Source: Halorubrum hochsteinianum (GTDB taxonomy: Archaea; Halobacteriota; Halobacteria; Halobacteriales; Haloferacaceae). From it: a stretch of DNA of 64,000 nt. Below are positions 51,087 to 58,539 of the stretch, piece by piece (the stretch's first letter is position 1; each line of letters starts with the position of its first letter). Where the stretch lies: NCBI RefSeq assembly GCF_023702125.1, contig NZ_CP098415.1:2852001-2916000 (forward strand). Reading direction: 5' to 3'. The notes under the pieces are model-generated. The model saw nothing but the letters and a program-made list of their open reading frames with translations, ran no database searches and had not been told where the DNA came from. The translations under genes and the position numbers were made by a program.

Positions 51087-52007
51087 ATGAGACATCACTT
51101 CGACCGGGCCAAGCGTGTTTATGAAGACCGTGGTCTTCTCGATCTCGCGAAGGCGGCGGTTGGATACGCTCCCATCGAAGTGAATAACGCGATCTTCCGG
51201 ATGCGACACGGTACCGGTACGCATGTGATGGACGAGGACTGGGACACGCTGATCCTGCTCGACGCGTGTCGGTACGACATGTTCGAACAACGGGTGCCGT
51301 TCGACGGACGACTCGAATCCCGTATCTCACTCGGCTCGACTAGCGAGGAATTTCTCCGCCGGAATTTCGAGGATAGCCAATTTCACGACACGGTTTACGT
51401 GAACGCGAACGCGTTTCTCCCGCGAGTTGGTCTCGACCAAGATGGTACCTTCCACGCGGTTGTCGATCTCTTGGATGAGTGGGACGATGAACTCGATGTT
51501 TCACATCCCGAAACGGTTACTCAGGCTGCTATAAAGGCCCACGAGCAGTATCCAGATAAACGGGTCATCGTTCACTATATGCAGCCACATCTTCCCTTCA
51601 TCGGCGAAGAGGGACTCAAATTTCGGGAGCAACTCTCACGACGTAACGTTTGGGCACCCTTCCGAGAAAGTAACGCCCCGTTCTCGGTCGATGACCTCTG
51701 GACGGGATATTACGAGAATCTGGAGATCGTGTTCGAATATACTGAAAGGCTACTTGATAATATCGACGGCAAAGTTGTTATATCCGCAGACCACGGAAAT
51801 ATGGTTAATGAACGCCAAGGTCCGTTGCCGACAAAACGAATGTTCGGTCATCCATGGGGCGTATACACTGAACAATTAGTAAAAGTGCCGTGGTTTGTGA
51901 TAGAGACAGAGACGCGTCGAACGATAGTTGAGGATACGCCGGTTTCCAACCAACAACAGACTGAGGAGTTCATCGATGAGCGGCTTGAGGCGCTCGGCTA
52001 CAGGTAG
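51087..52007 (+). CDS. Alkaline-phosphatase-superfamily protein A (sulfatase-like, unassigned)
   Basis: A 306-residue protein, first of four paralogues in this locus. It shares with them LLDACRYD (metal Asp59), a conserved serine Ser86 in GSTSEEF, HYMQPHLPF with His168, and SADHG (Asp235, His236) with a late His255: the metal-ligand layout of the alkaline phosphatase/sulfatase superfamily. The CxPxR motif of true sulfatases is absent, so Ser86 may be the nucleophile. No signal peptide or membrane helix is seen. The N-terminus (MRHHFDRAKRVYEDRG) is amphipathic. ATG at 51087 is chosen because alignment with the paralogues starts there. The substrate is unknown. Confidence 0.78.
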   Translation: MRHHFDRAKRVYEDRGLLDLAKAAVGYAPIEVNNAIFRMRHGTGTHVMDEDWDTLILLDACRYDMFEQRVPFDGRLESRISLGSTSEEFLRRNFEDSQFHDTVYVNANAFLPRVGLDQDGTFHAVVDLLDEWDDELDVSHPETVTQAAIKAHEQYPDKRVIVHYMQPHLPFIGEEGLKFREQLSRRNVWAPFRESNAPFSVDDLWTGYYENLEIVFEYTERLLDNIDGKVVISADHGNMVNERQGPLPTKRMFGHPWGVYTEQLVKVPWFVIETETRRTIVEDTPVSNQQQTEEFIDERLEALGYR

Positions 52008-52020
52008 GAATTAATCCAAC

Positions 52021-52971
52021 TTAGTCCGTATATCCAAGCGCCTCTAATCGATCCGTAATCTCGGTATCGTTCAGATCAGTCTCAGACTCAACCGGCTCCT
52101 CGCTCAACACCTCTCGGCGTTCCTCTGCATCCACGACTAGCCACGGAACTTCCCGCAGTTTCGGTGTATCGAATCCCTCCATGTGGCCCCAGACTCGCGT
52201 CGTGAAGGGAAACACGCGCTCGCCGAGCATCTCCCTGTGATCCGAACTCACAACGGACTTTCCGGGGAGCTCCGTTAGGAGTTCGTCGATGTGTTGAAGC
52301 GCTATTTCAGTACTCTCGCTGTATGCCTGACGGATTTCCTCAATCGAAACGTCTCCCTGCTTGACGGCCCCCCAAATTTGGATACCTTCGTCGTGGTCGC
52401 CGTATCCCTGTAAATCGAGCCGCCCCCGAAGTTTCTCCGCTGTCTCACCGATATACGGTCGGTGTGGCTGCATGAAATGGACAATGAGTCGCTTGTCCGG
52501 GTAGCGTTCGTGTGCCTCTATAGCGGCTGTCACAACTTCATCTGGTTGTACGGTCCCGATCCGGTCGTCCCACCGGGTCGCGTGGGGGTGTTCGACATCG
52601 AAGAAGGTCCTCTCTGGGATATCCGTTGAAAACGGGTTCGCAGTTACGTAGACGGTGTCGTGGAGTTCTCGGCCGACGAAGTTCTCCTCGATGAACTCCC
52701 AACTCTTCTTGCCTCGCGAAGCCTTCGTTCGAAGTTCTCCATCGGCATCACTCAACTCCTCGAAATAGTCGTACCGACACGCGTCAAGCAAAATCAGATT
52801 ATCCCAGTCCTCGTCCATTACGTCGATGCTTTTGTCGTCGTATCGCAAATTAGTGTACTTCCCGTACGCTTGGTGAATCGGCCAGCTCGCTAGGCGAAAC
52901 GCTTCTCGAGCAATGAGCACTGGGTTGTTAACAGCCCGCTTAAAATTATCGAGCGTGTAGTGGTTCTTCAT
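52021..52971 (-). CDS. Alkaline-phosphatase-superfamily protein B
   Basis: A 316-residue paralogue of the convergent gene 51087-52007. Conserved positions: Asp63 (LILLDACRYDYF), Ser90 (GKKSWEF), FMQPHRPY and SSDHREMLGER, where the Gly of SDHG is replaced by Arg. Its closest relative in the window is protein A (the segment DEDWDxLILLDACRYD is shared almost in full). A fragment resembling its first codons persists at 55371-55403. The reaction is unknown, with phosphate or sulfate ester chemistry on a glycan or lipid as a guess. Confidence 0.78.
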   Translation of the reverse strand: MKNHYTLDNFKRAVNNPVLIAREAFRLASWPIHQAYGKYTNLRYDDKSIDVMDEDWDNLILLDACRYDYFEELSDADGELRTKASRGKKSWEFIEENFVGRELHDTVYVTANPFSTDIPERTFFDVEHPHATRWDDRIGTVQPDEVVTAAIEAHERYPDKRLIVHFMQPHRPYIGETAEKLRGRLDLQGYGDHDEGIQIWGAVKQGDVSIEEIRQAYSESTEIALQHIDELLTELPGKSVVSSDHREMLGERVFPFTTRVWGHMEGFDTPKLREVPWLVVDAEERREVLSEEPVESETDLNDTEITDRLEALGYTD

Positions 52972-53029
52972 TTACTACTCACCTTGAGTGGTGAAAGAGA
53001 AAAAATCTACTTGTTCTTGTAGTTGATAA

Positions 53030-53908
53030 CTATGTTCGATAACCAAGGTTTTTGAGCTTTTGTTCAGTAGATCGACTTACTTGGCCCGATTCTTCATTAA
53101 TATCGACGCGGTATTCCGGTGAATATTCCTCGGTGTCTTTTCCCGTTGTGACACTCCAAGGTACCCTACGCAGACAATCTAATCTAGACGCACCTGGGTG
53201 TCCCCATTTTCCTCGTTCCCCAAGTGCTTGGCCATGGTCAGATGAAATGATGACACGTTCTGCCTCAAGATTTGATAGCAGCGTTTTGAGATTGTCCAGA
53301 ACGTACCTAAGGTTACTCAGGTGTAGTTCCCAAAGTTCTTTTTGACTGTATCCCTCGCTGGCTAGGTCCTCTACAGATTTATCTATCCCGACATCATCAG
53401 GAATGAATGGCGGGTGAGGCTGCATATAGTGTAAAATGGTACGTTCAGGGTCGAGTTCACGATGAAGTGCTATTGCTCGGTCGGTGATCTCGGATGGTAA
53501 AACAGTAGCGTGTTCATTGCTCCATCCGTCCCGCCAGACTTCATTTAGATGTAAAAAGTCATCTTCATCAACCCATTGTTCTGTGTTTGGGTTTCCCGTT
53601 ATATGTAAAGTAGAATTCATTTCTTCAGCATACTCCGGCTTAAATGTCTGCCGCATCCAGGCTGCCGAACTAGTTCCCGGAGTCATATGTTCTCCAACTC
53701 TACTTAAGTATTCGTATTCGGATAAGACAGAACGAAGCATGTCTCTACGGGTACAGTCCAGTAAAATTAGTACATCCCATTTTTTTTCGTAGATATTTTG
53801 CGCATTACGCCGAGCGATGGGACCGTAGTACTTCTCGTAGAGATATTGTCCAACTCCGCGGATTCCGAACTCTTTGAAATTTTGAACTATGGAGTTAGTT
53901 GTTCTCAT
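53030..53908 (-). CDS. Alkaline-phosphatase-superfamily protein C
   Basis: A 292-residue paralogue with the same framework: VLILLDCTRRDML (Asp then Cys-Thr-Arg in place of Ala-Cys-Arg), PGTSSAAW holding the conserved serine, HYMQPHPPF, IISSDHGQALGERG and the shared VPW before the C-terminal domain. ATG at 53908 is used because upstream extension runs into a decayed transposase fragment. Codon use is A+T-rich, unlike the G+C-rich core genome, so it was probably gained with the island. It is in tandem with protein B on the same strand. Confidence 0.76.
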   Translation of the reverse strand: MRTTNSIVQNFKEFGIRGVGQYLYEKYYGPIARRNAQNIYEKKWDVLILLDCTRRDMLRSVLSEYEYLSRVGEHMTPGTSSAAWMRQTFKPEYAEEMNSTLHITGNPNTEQWVDEDDFLHLNEVWRDGWSNEHATVLPSEITDRAIALHRELDPERTILHYMQPHPPFIPDDVGIDKSVEDLASEGYSQKELWELHLSNLRYVLDNLKTLLSNLEAERVIISSDHGQALGERGKWGHPGASRLDCLRRVPWSVTTGKDTEEYSPEYRVDINEESGQVSRSTEQKLKNLGYRT

Positions 53909-53968
53909 AGAGCTATAGATCAGAGTGACAGAGCCAAGTACAAAGCGATTTCTACCCACGAAATGGTA

Positions 53969-54115
53969 GTATTCGAATAAACAGGTTCCATCCAAAGGCG
54001 GAGGAATTGAAGCCAACTTTTGATGGTGTCTGCTTTGTCATGATTAAAATTTGTGAACTGATTAGTTTGCCTTTTACTTCATGAAGCCACGTTCAACGCT
54101 ATTCCGATTCTCATG
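53969..54115 (-). pseudogene. Decayed 3' end of an IS6-type transposase with terminal repeat
   Basis: Reading on the minus strand, the stretch aligns base by base with the last about 140 bases of the transposase at 54471: HxNRNSVERxF is recognisable, and the end matches TGGCTTCAA...ATGGAACCTG against the intact gene. A relic of the right terminal repeat (GTATTCGAATAAA, 53969-53981) corresponds to GTGTTCAGATAAG (9 of 13). Frameshifts and stops are present. No left end was found. Confidence 0.65.
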
Positions 54116-54421
54116 TGTGAAGAGTTAAAATAGGGGACGTGACGATGGCAGATTGCCTGTAACCACGGCTCATCACCAATGAGAAGGATCGCATTGTCGA
54201 TCTGATGTTTATATCATAGTTCTGATATAAACATTAAGAAATCGTATTTGTCCCGTTGGATACAGCCAAACGTGGAGCAGGCGGTTCGTGTTGAGATCGG
54301 AAACAGTGTACAGCCGATATCACTCAGTACCGAGCTGAACCTCTATCTTATTGACTGTAACGTGACTCCGATCGGCACCGTTTGTTAGCTGTAGATCGGA
54401 CTTCTGTACCTAACGATGACG
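54116..54421. other. Gene-free A+T-rich spacer with a perfect palindrome and repeats
   Basis: No convincing gene is seen. It holds a perfect 12-base inverted repeat (ATGTTTATATCA, 54205-54216, and TGATATAAACAT, 54223-54234), the repeat word CCGTTGGATACAGC (54253-54266), and, just before the insertion sequence, TACCTAACGATGACG (54407-54421), which has a near copy after its right end. Short frames such as the one around 54180 are probably debris. Confidence 0.55.
54205..54234. repeat. Perfect 12-bp inverted repeat, possible operator
   Basis: ATGTTTATATCA and its exact complement separated by TAGTTC. The A+T-rich character and spacing resemble a regulator site or the control region of a lost mobile gene. 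Confidence 0.5.
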
Positions 54422-55110
54422 GTGTTCAGATAAGGTTTGAAAGTGAGGCGGTGCGTTTTCAAAGTGTTCTATGCCAGAAAACGACCGCCTCAGCGGCTGT
54501 TTAGACGAGATCAACTTAGAGTTTGTGGAGCGAGAAGCAACACCGAAGCTGTTGATGAAGCTCAGTATTCAGCTCCATTTGTCTGGACTATCGCTTTCGA
54601 ATACTGTTTCGTTTCTTGAGGTATTCGGTGTTGATCGAGTTCGATCGACCGTTCATAACTGGGTTCATAAAGCCGACCTACAGCCGGAATCGGATCGGAA
54701 CCCGAATCACGTCGCGGTTGATGAGACCGTGATTCAACTCGATACTGAGCAATATTGGCTGTACGCTGCTGTCGATCCCGAATCAAATGATCTGCTACAC
54801 ACACGGCTTGAACCGACGAGAAATAACGCGATCGCAGATCGGTTTTTCGCGGAACTCCGCGAAAAACACGACGTAGATGACGCGATCTTTCTCGTTGATG
54901 GTGCGGCTCCACTTCAGCGAGCCTGTCGTAAACACGGCCTCGATTTCAGATACGAACGACATGGAAATCGGAACAGCGTCGAACGTGTCTTTCGTGAGGT
55001 AAAACGCAGAACTACCAGTTTCTCAAACTGTTTCAGCAACGCCGAAGCAGAAACAGCAAACGAGTGGCTCAGATCCTTTGCCTTCGCATGGAATCAGCTT
55101 ATCTGAACAC
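54422..55110 (+). mobile_element. IS6-family insertion sequence (copy 1)
   Basis: A 689-base element bounded by perfect 13-bp terminal inverted repeats GTGTTCAGATAAG (54422-54434; right end 55098-55110). It holds one transposase gene whose stop lies in the right repeat. No clean 8-base target duplication is visible. Instead TACCTAACGATG on the left and TACCCTAACGATG on the right form an imperfect direct repeat of about 17 bases. The element looks complete. Confidence 0.88.
54471..55106 (+). CDS. IS6-family transposase
   Basis: A 211-residue DDE transposase of the haloarchaeal IS6 type. Catalytic residues are recognisable: first Asp in HVAVDETVIQLD, second in AIFLVDGAAPL, and Glu in HGNRNSVERVFREVKRR. 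An N-terminal helix-turn-helix-like region precedes (LSLSNTVSFLEVFGVDRVRSTVHNWV). Full length for the family, with no frameshift, so probably active. About 60 percent similar by eye to the second copy at 57815. Confidence 0.9.
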   Translation: MPENDRLSGCLDEINLEFVEREATPKLLMKLSIQLHLSGLSLSNTVSFLEVFGVDRVRSTVHNWVHKADLQPESDRNPNHVAVDETVIQLDTEQYWLYAAVDPESNDLLHTRLEPTRNNAIADRFFAELREKHDVDDAIFLVDGAAPLQRACRKHGLDFRYERHGNRNSVERVFREVKRRTTSFSNCFSNAEAETANEWLRSFAFAWNQLI

Positions 55111-55538
55111 TACCCTAACGATGGACGGTAGTCTAATTGCGGTCAACACCTCATTTCTCAAGAATTAGAACGTGTCCGAAAGATGTAATCTAACCAGCTG
55201 GACTCGGGTACCAAGCTTCATTCCCGGCTTATGTGTCTCTTTTCGCTCCAAGAAATTTAACTTGATACGACCGCTATCACCGCTGAGACGCTCGAACAAT
55301 AGCATAGACAACTCAATCTTTTCACCGCCTCGTCCCTCGATCTTTGCGCAACACCGACTGTATAGCTCGCCTTAACGCTTTTGAGTGTGTAGTGGTTTCT
55401 CATCCCGATGATGAGGCAGGTTAGGCCATTTCAAAAGAAAAATTCCCCTAATTAACGTAGTGGTGATGTATTTCTGGGAGAATAGTACTGCGAGATAGAG
55501 GAACACTCTTTTGTTAGAGTTAGCTTCATACGAGTGGT
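55111..55538. other. Gene-free A+T-rich spacer after the first insertion sequence
   Basis: This stretch holds the right-flank repeat (TACCCTAACGATGGACG, 55111-55127), a relic resembling the start of phosphatase-superfamily protein B (55371-55403, minus strand), and a promoter region for the GT61 gene. No intact gene is supported. Composition is A+T-rich and irregular. Confidence 0.5.
55371..55403 (-). pseudogene. Relic of the N-terminus of a phosphatase-superfamily gene
   Basis: On the minus strand the relic reads MRNHYTLKSVK, against MKNHYTLDNFK at the start of protein B (52971). 25 of 33 bases match. After about eleven codons similarity ends, so only the beginning of a former fifth paralogue or a recombination scar remains. 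Confidence 0.45.
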
Positions 55539-56678
55539 ATGGCTCCGACACATTTTTCATTTAGAAAACTCAGACGAAAACTACATCAAGACGGCATTAA
55601 AAAAACAGTTTGGGACTCCGCTGAGGCTTTCTACCGTCGTTCTCTATATCCGCATATATTTCAGATTCTATCCAAAACGAACAGACTTCAGGTTCTAGAT
55701 GGAGAGTGTATCCGGAAAGTAGCAAATAATACTGTTGATATAGGTTTGGAAAGTCATGGACCAATGCATGAACTTGATGAGGGGTATATATTTTCGGCTA
55801 CTGGATTGATCATGACTAAAGATAATAAAGTAGTTTCTCAGAGTGTAGGGTCTCCCGAGTTATCTGAGAAATTTACGATTGAATCTTTGGCTCACCAAGA
55901 TTTCAGTAAAACTCCGGTTACCCCTAAACTACTCCGTTCTAATAGAGGACAAATATCTTATTCATATATCGATAAAAACGTATGTCCACTTATTCCTCGA
56001 TACGATAACTACTATCACTGGATGATCGGGACCGTCCCAAAGATTCGATATATAGAAAGATACGAAGAAGCAGCAGATGAACCTGTGACCTATCTTTTAC
56101 CTAATAACTCCCCTTCCTGGGTTCAAGAAACACTCTCACTTCTGGGTTATCCTATGGATAAGTTTCGGTTGGCACAATCACCCATCTACAAACCAAGACG
56201 GTTGATAGTTCCACCACATCCATTTCCTGGCCAAAAAGAGGATTACAGATGGATAAAACAGAATATATTCAATAACATAGATGGTACTAATGAGAGATCA
56301 ACTGAGAGAGTATTTATATCACGAAACAAAGCTATTGGACGGCGGGTTTCGAATGAGAGTGAACTTATGGATGTACTATCGGATTATGGGTTTGAGAAAT
56401 ACTACTTAGAGGATCAAAATATTTCAGAGAATATCCGGCTGTTCTCCAATGCGGATGTGGTGGTTTCCCCACACGGAGCAGGGTTAACAGACATCATATT
56501 TTGTCAAGACACAACAATAATAGAGCTATTCGGGTCACAAAAAACCAATTCCTATGAAACGGTGGCAAATACTTTAGAAATTCCTTACCGTAAAGTCGAT
56601 TGTGAGCCAGATTCAACCGATATTCTAGTCGATCTTAATGTAATTAAAGATACTCTTGAAGATGTTTTAGGTTCGTAG
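55539..56678 (+). CDS. Glycosyltransferase family 61 (DUF563) protein
   Basis: A 379-residue enzyme of the GT61/EOGT group that transfers sugars in surface polysaccharide synthesis. Family wording: YDNYYHWMIGTVPKIRYIE, then PTFL-type RRLIVPPHPFPGQ, then ERVFISRNKAIGRRVSNE, and ADVVVSPHGAGLTDIIFCQ. The gene is about 40 percent G+C, in strong contrast to the core genome. It lies between the two insertion sequences and overlaps the convergent pyruvyl transferase gene by 12 bases at their stops. Donor and acceptor are unknown. Confidence 0.85.
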   Translation: MAPTHFSFRKLRRKLHQDGIKKTVWDSAEAFYRRSLYPHIFQILSKTNRLQVLDGECIRKVANNTVDIGLESHGPMHELDEGYIFSATGLIMTKDNKVVSQSVGSPELSEKFTIESLAHQDFSKTPVTPKLLRSNRGQISYSYIDKNVCPLIPRYDNYYHWMIGTVPKIRYIERYEEAADEPVTYLLPNNSPSWVQETLSLLGYPMDKFRLAQSPIYKPRRLIVPPHPFPGQKEDYRWIKQNIFNNIDGTNERSTERVFISRNKAIGRRVSNESELMDVLSDYGFEKYYLEDQNISENIRLFSNADVVVSPHGAGLTDIIFCQDTTIIELFGSQKTNSYETVANTLEIPYRKVDCEPDSTDILVDLNVIKDTLEDVLGS

Positions 56679-57722
56679 TTCGGAATGGGATAGCTGATCA
56701 TTCATTAATCTAAAATTCTGCTCCGAATCAGATAATATCGTGTCTCGATTAGATGGCTGCTTGAATTTTAACTTAATTTCCTCATAAGGTTTGAAGCAAG
56801 GTATGTCTGCTCTATTCGCTAGCTTTGCCACCTTGGGGGAATATGCGATAGCAAGAGAGGGTTTATTATTTAGAATTGAAAACACAAGCGAATGATACCG
56901 CATACATATCATTCTGCTAGCATTTGATACTTGACGCAATGTGTCGTTAACGTCATATGCGTATGGGAAGGATTCAACATCATAATCTTCTACGAAATCC
57001 GAGTCAAAATGGTGGAAGGGAATATGTTTAACATTCCTGATTTTGGTTAATATATTTTTTATATTCTCTTGGTACTTTTCTTTAACCTCGTTTATTGACA
57101 ATGAATTATTGTATTTGAGTTGGTGTCGAAATATCCTGTTCTTCTCCTCTTCAGACGAGATTCCTTTAACGGGTAGTGGTCTTAATGAAATCCCTGTATA
57201 ATCTTGTGTTGTCGTGTTTGGTGTATCCAATTGAAAAGCTGGGCAGGCAAGCGAATGTACCTCTTTATCTGTTATATCCTCCAGAAGTTGCTTTGAACGC
57301 TGATCTCGAACGGTGACAAGTGAAACTTCTTTTATTTTGTTTCTGATTAGCTCTCTTAACTCTGGATCAAATACTGGGGAAACCCCAACGCCAACTATCA
57401 TCGAGTTTTCATTCAAAAGATCGAAGTCTCGTTCAATTTTTTTTCTACGATACTGGTGGATAACCCCACCACCACCCAAAATCCGAACTGGAGAATTTAT
57501 ACCTCTGACATACCGAGAGAAATATGTCGCATCAAACCCGGAATTAGTTAACTTATCAACAATACTCTTGCCTATCGCTTTGTCACCCACGTTCCCACTT
57601 GCGTAAGATCCAATTACGGATATACCACTTTTTTTAAATAAGCAGCGAAATTGCATTTGAGATAGAATAGCCCCTTTCTGGAATTTTTTAAATGCCATAT
57701 GGGCTTGATCTGGGACATCCAT
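56667..57722 (-). CDS. Polysaccharide pyruvyl transferase family protein
   Basis: A 351-residue protein of the polysaccharide pyruvyl transferase family, which puts a pyruvate ketal on a glycan sugar. Recognisable are IGSYASGNVGDKAIGKSI near the N-terminus, VRILGGGGVIHQYRRKK, GVGVSPVFDPELRE, and RMICMRYHSLVFSILNNKPSLAIAYSPK toward the end. Strongly A+T-rich, foreign to the chromosome, and flanked by insertion sequences. If active, the glycan would carry an acidic pyruvyl group. Confidence 0.85.
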   Translation of the reverse strand: MDVPDQAHMAFKKFQKGAILSQMQFRCLFKKSGISVIGSYASGNVGDKAIGKSIVDKLTNSGFDATYFSRYVRGINSPVRILGGGGVIHQYRRKKIERDFDLLNENSMIVGVGVSPVFDPELRELIRNKIKEVSLVTVRDQRSKQLLEDITDKEVHSLACPAFQLDTPNTTTQDYTGISLRPLPVKGISSEEEKNRIFRHQLKYNNSLSINEVKEKYQENIKNILTKIRNVKHIPFHHFDSDFVEDYDVESFPYAYDVNDTLRQVSNASRMICMRYHSLVFSILNNKPSLAIAYSPKVAKLANRADIPCFKPYEEIKLKFKQPSNRDTILSDSEQNFRLMNDQLSHSELRT

Positions 57723-57759
57723 ACGACCTGTGGAAGGTTTGGGAATAAATATTCTAGGG

Positions 57760-57771
57760 GTTGGATACGGC
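57760..57771. repeat. Direct repeat GTTGGATACGGC left of the second insertion sequence
   Basis: Ends one base before the left terminal repeat of copy 2. The partner (GTTGGATACAGC) begins five bases after its right end at 58461. A third copy of the same word is at 54255. Confidence 0.5.
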
Positions 57772-57772
57772 G

Positions 57773-58456
57773 GTGTTAAGTTAAGAACGAGGCGGCCGGT
57801 GTTTCGAATGCTCTATGTCCGAATCCAACCGCCTCGACGGCTGTACAGGATGGATCGACTTGGAGTTTGTGGAGCGTGAGCGGACACCCCACGAGATCAT
57901 TGAAACCGGTATTCGACTCCATCTTGCCGGACTATCACTCTCGAATACCAAACAGTATCTTGAAAGGTTGGGTGTCGAGCGGAGTCGAACAGCAATTCAC
58001 AACTGGATTCAAAAGGCCGACCTACAGCCAGTTGACGGTGCGAGCCCGAATCGCGTTGCGGTTGATGAGACTGCGATTCAGATCGATTCGGACAGATACT
58101 GGCTGTATGCTGCTGTAGATCCTCGCACAAACGAATTCCTCCATGTTGACGTATTTCCCGTCCAAAGCAAACAATTCACGCTGGTATTTCTCCGCGATCT
58201 TAGAGAGAAACACCACGTTGAGGATGCGCTATTTCTCGTTGATGCTGGCGGACACCTCACAGCAGCACTCTCACGAACCTCACTTCGATTTCAAATCACT
58301 CGTCATGGAAATCGGAATGCCATCGAACGTGTCTTTCGAGAAGTAAAACGACGGACCTCTTCGTTTTCAAATACGTTTAGAAATGCGGAGCCGACGGCAG
58401 CAGAATCGTGGCTCCGAGCCTTCGCCGTCTGCTGGAACCGATGCTTAAGTTAACAC
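57773..58456 (+). mobile_element. IS6-family insertion sequence (copy 2)
   Basis: A 684-base element with 13-bp terminal repeats GTGTTAAGTTAAG (57773-57785) and CTTAAGTTAACAC (58444-58456), 12 of 13 complementary. One transposase gene, with the stop inside the right repeat. It is different from copy 1 (repeats differ by several bases), so the two did not arise from a recent duplication. Same orientation as copy 1. Confidence 0.88.
57815..58453 (+). CDS. IS6-family transposase
   Basis: A 212-residue DDE transposase related to the copy at 54471. First Asp in RVAVDETAIQID, second in ALFLVDAGGHL, Glu in HGNRNAIERVFREVKRR. N-terminal zone LSLSNTKQYLERLGVERSRTAIHNWI. Intact and full length, so probably active. 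Confidence 0.9.
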   Translation: MSESNRLDGCTGWIDLEFVERERTPHEIIETGIRLHLAGLSLSNTKQYLERLGVERSRTAIHNWIQKADLQPVDGASPNRVAVDETAIQIDSDRYWLYAAVDPRTNEFLHVDVFPVQSKQFTLVFLRDLREKHHVEDALFLVDAGGHLTAALSRTSLRFQITRHGNRNAIERVFREVKRRTSSFSNTFRNAEPTAAESWLRAFAVCWNRCLS

Positions 58457-58458
58457 GA

Positions 58459-58472
58459 CCGTTGGATACAGC
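58459..58472. repeat. Direct repeat CCGTTGGATACAGC, identical to 54253-54266
   Basis: A 14-base exact copy occurs at 54253-54266, 4.2 kb to the left. The pair encloses both insertion sequences and the GT61/pyruvyl transferase genes, so it may mark an older junction. Confidence 0.45.
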
Positions 58473-58539
58473 TATTGTGTAAAAGAAGGGGTATCTGTGA
58501 CGGTCAGTTATTTATAACCGTGCCTCACACTGCCTCATA

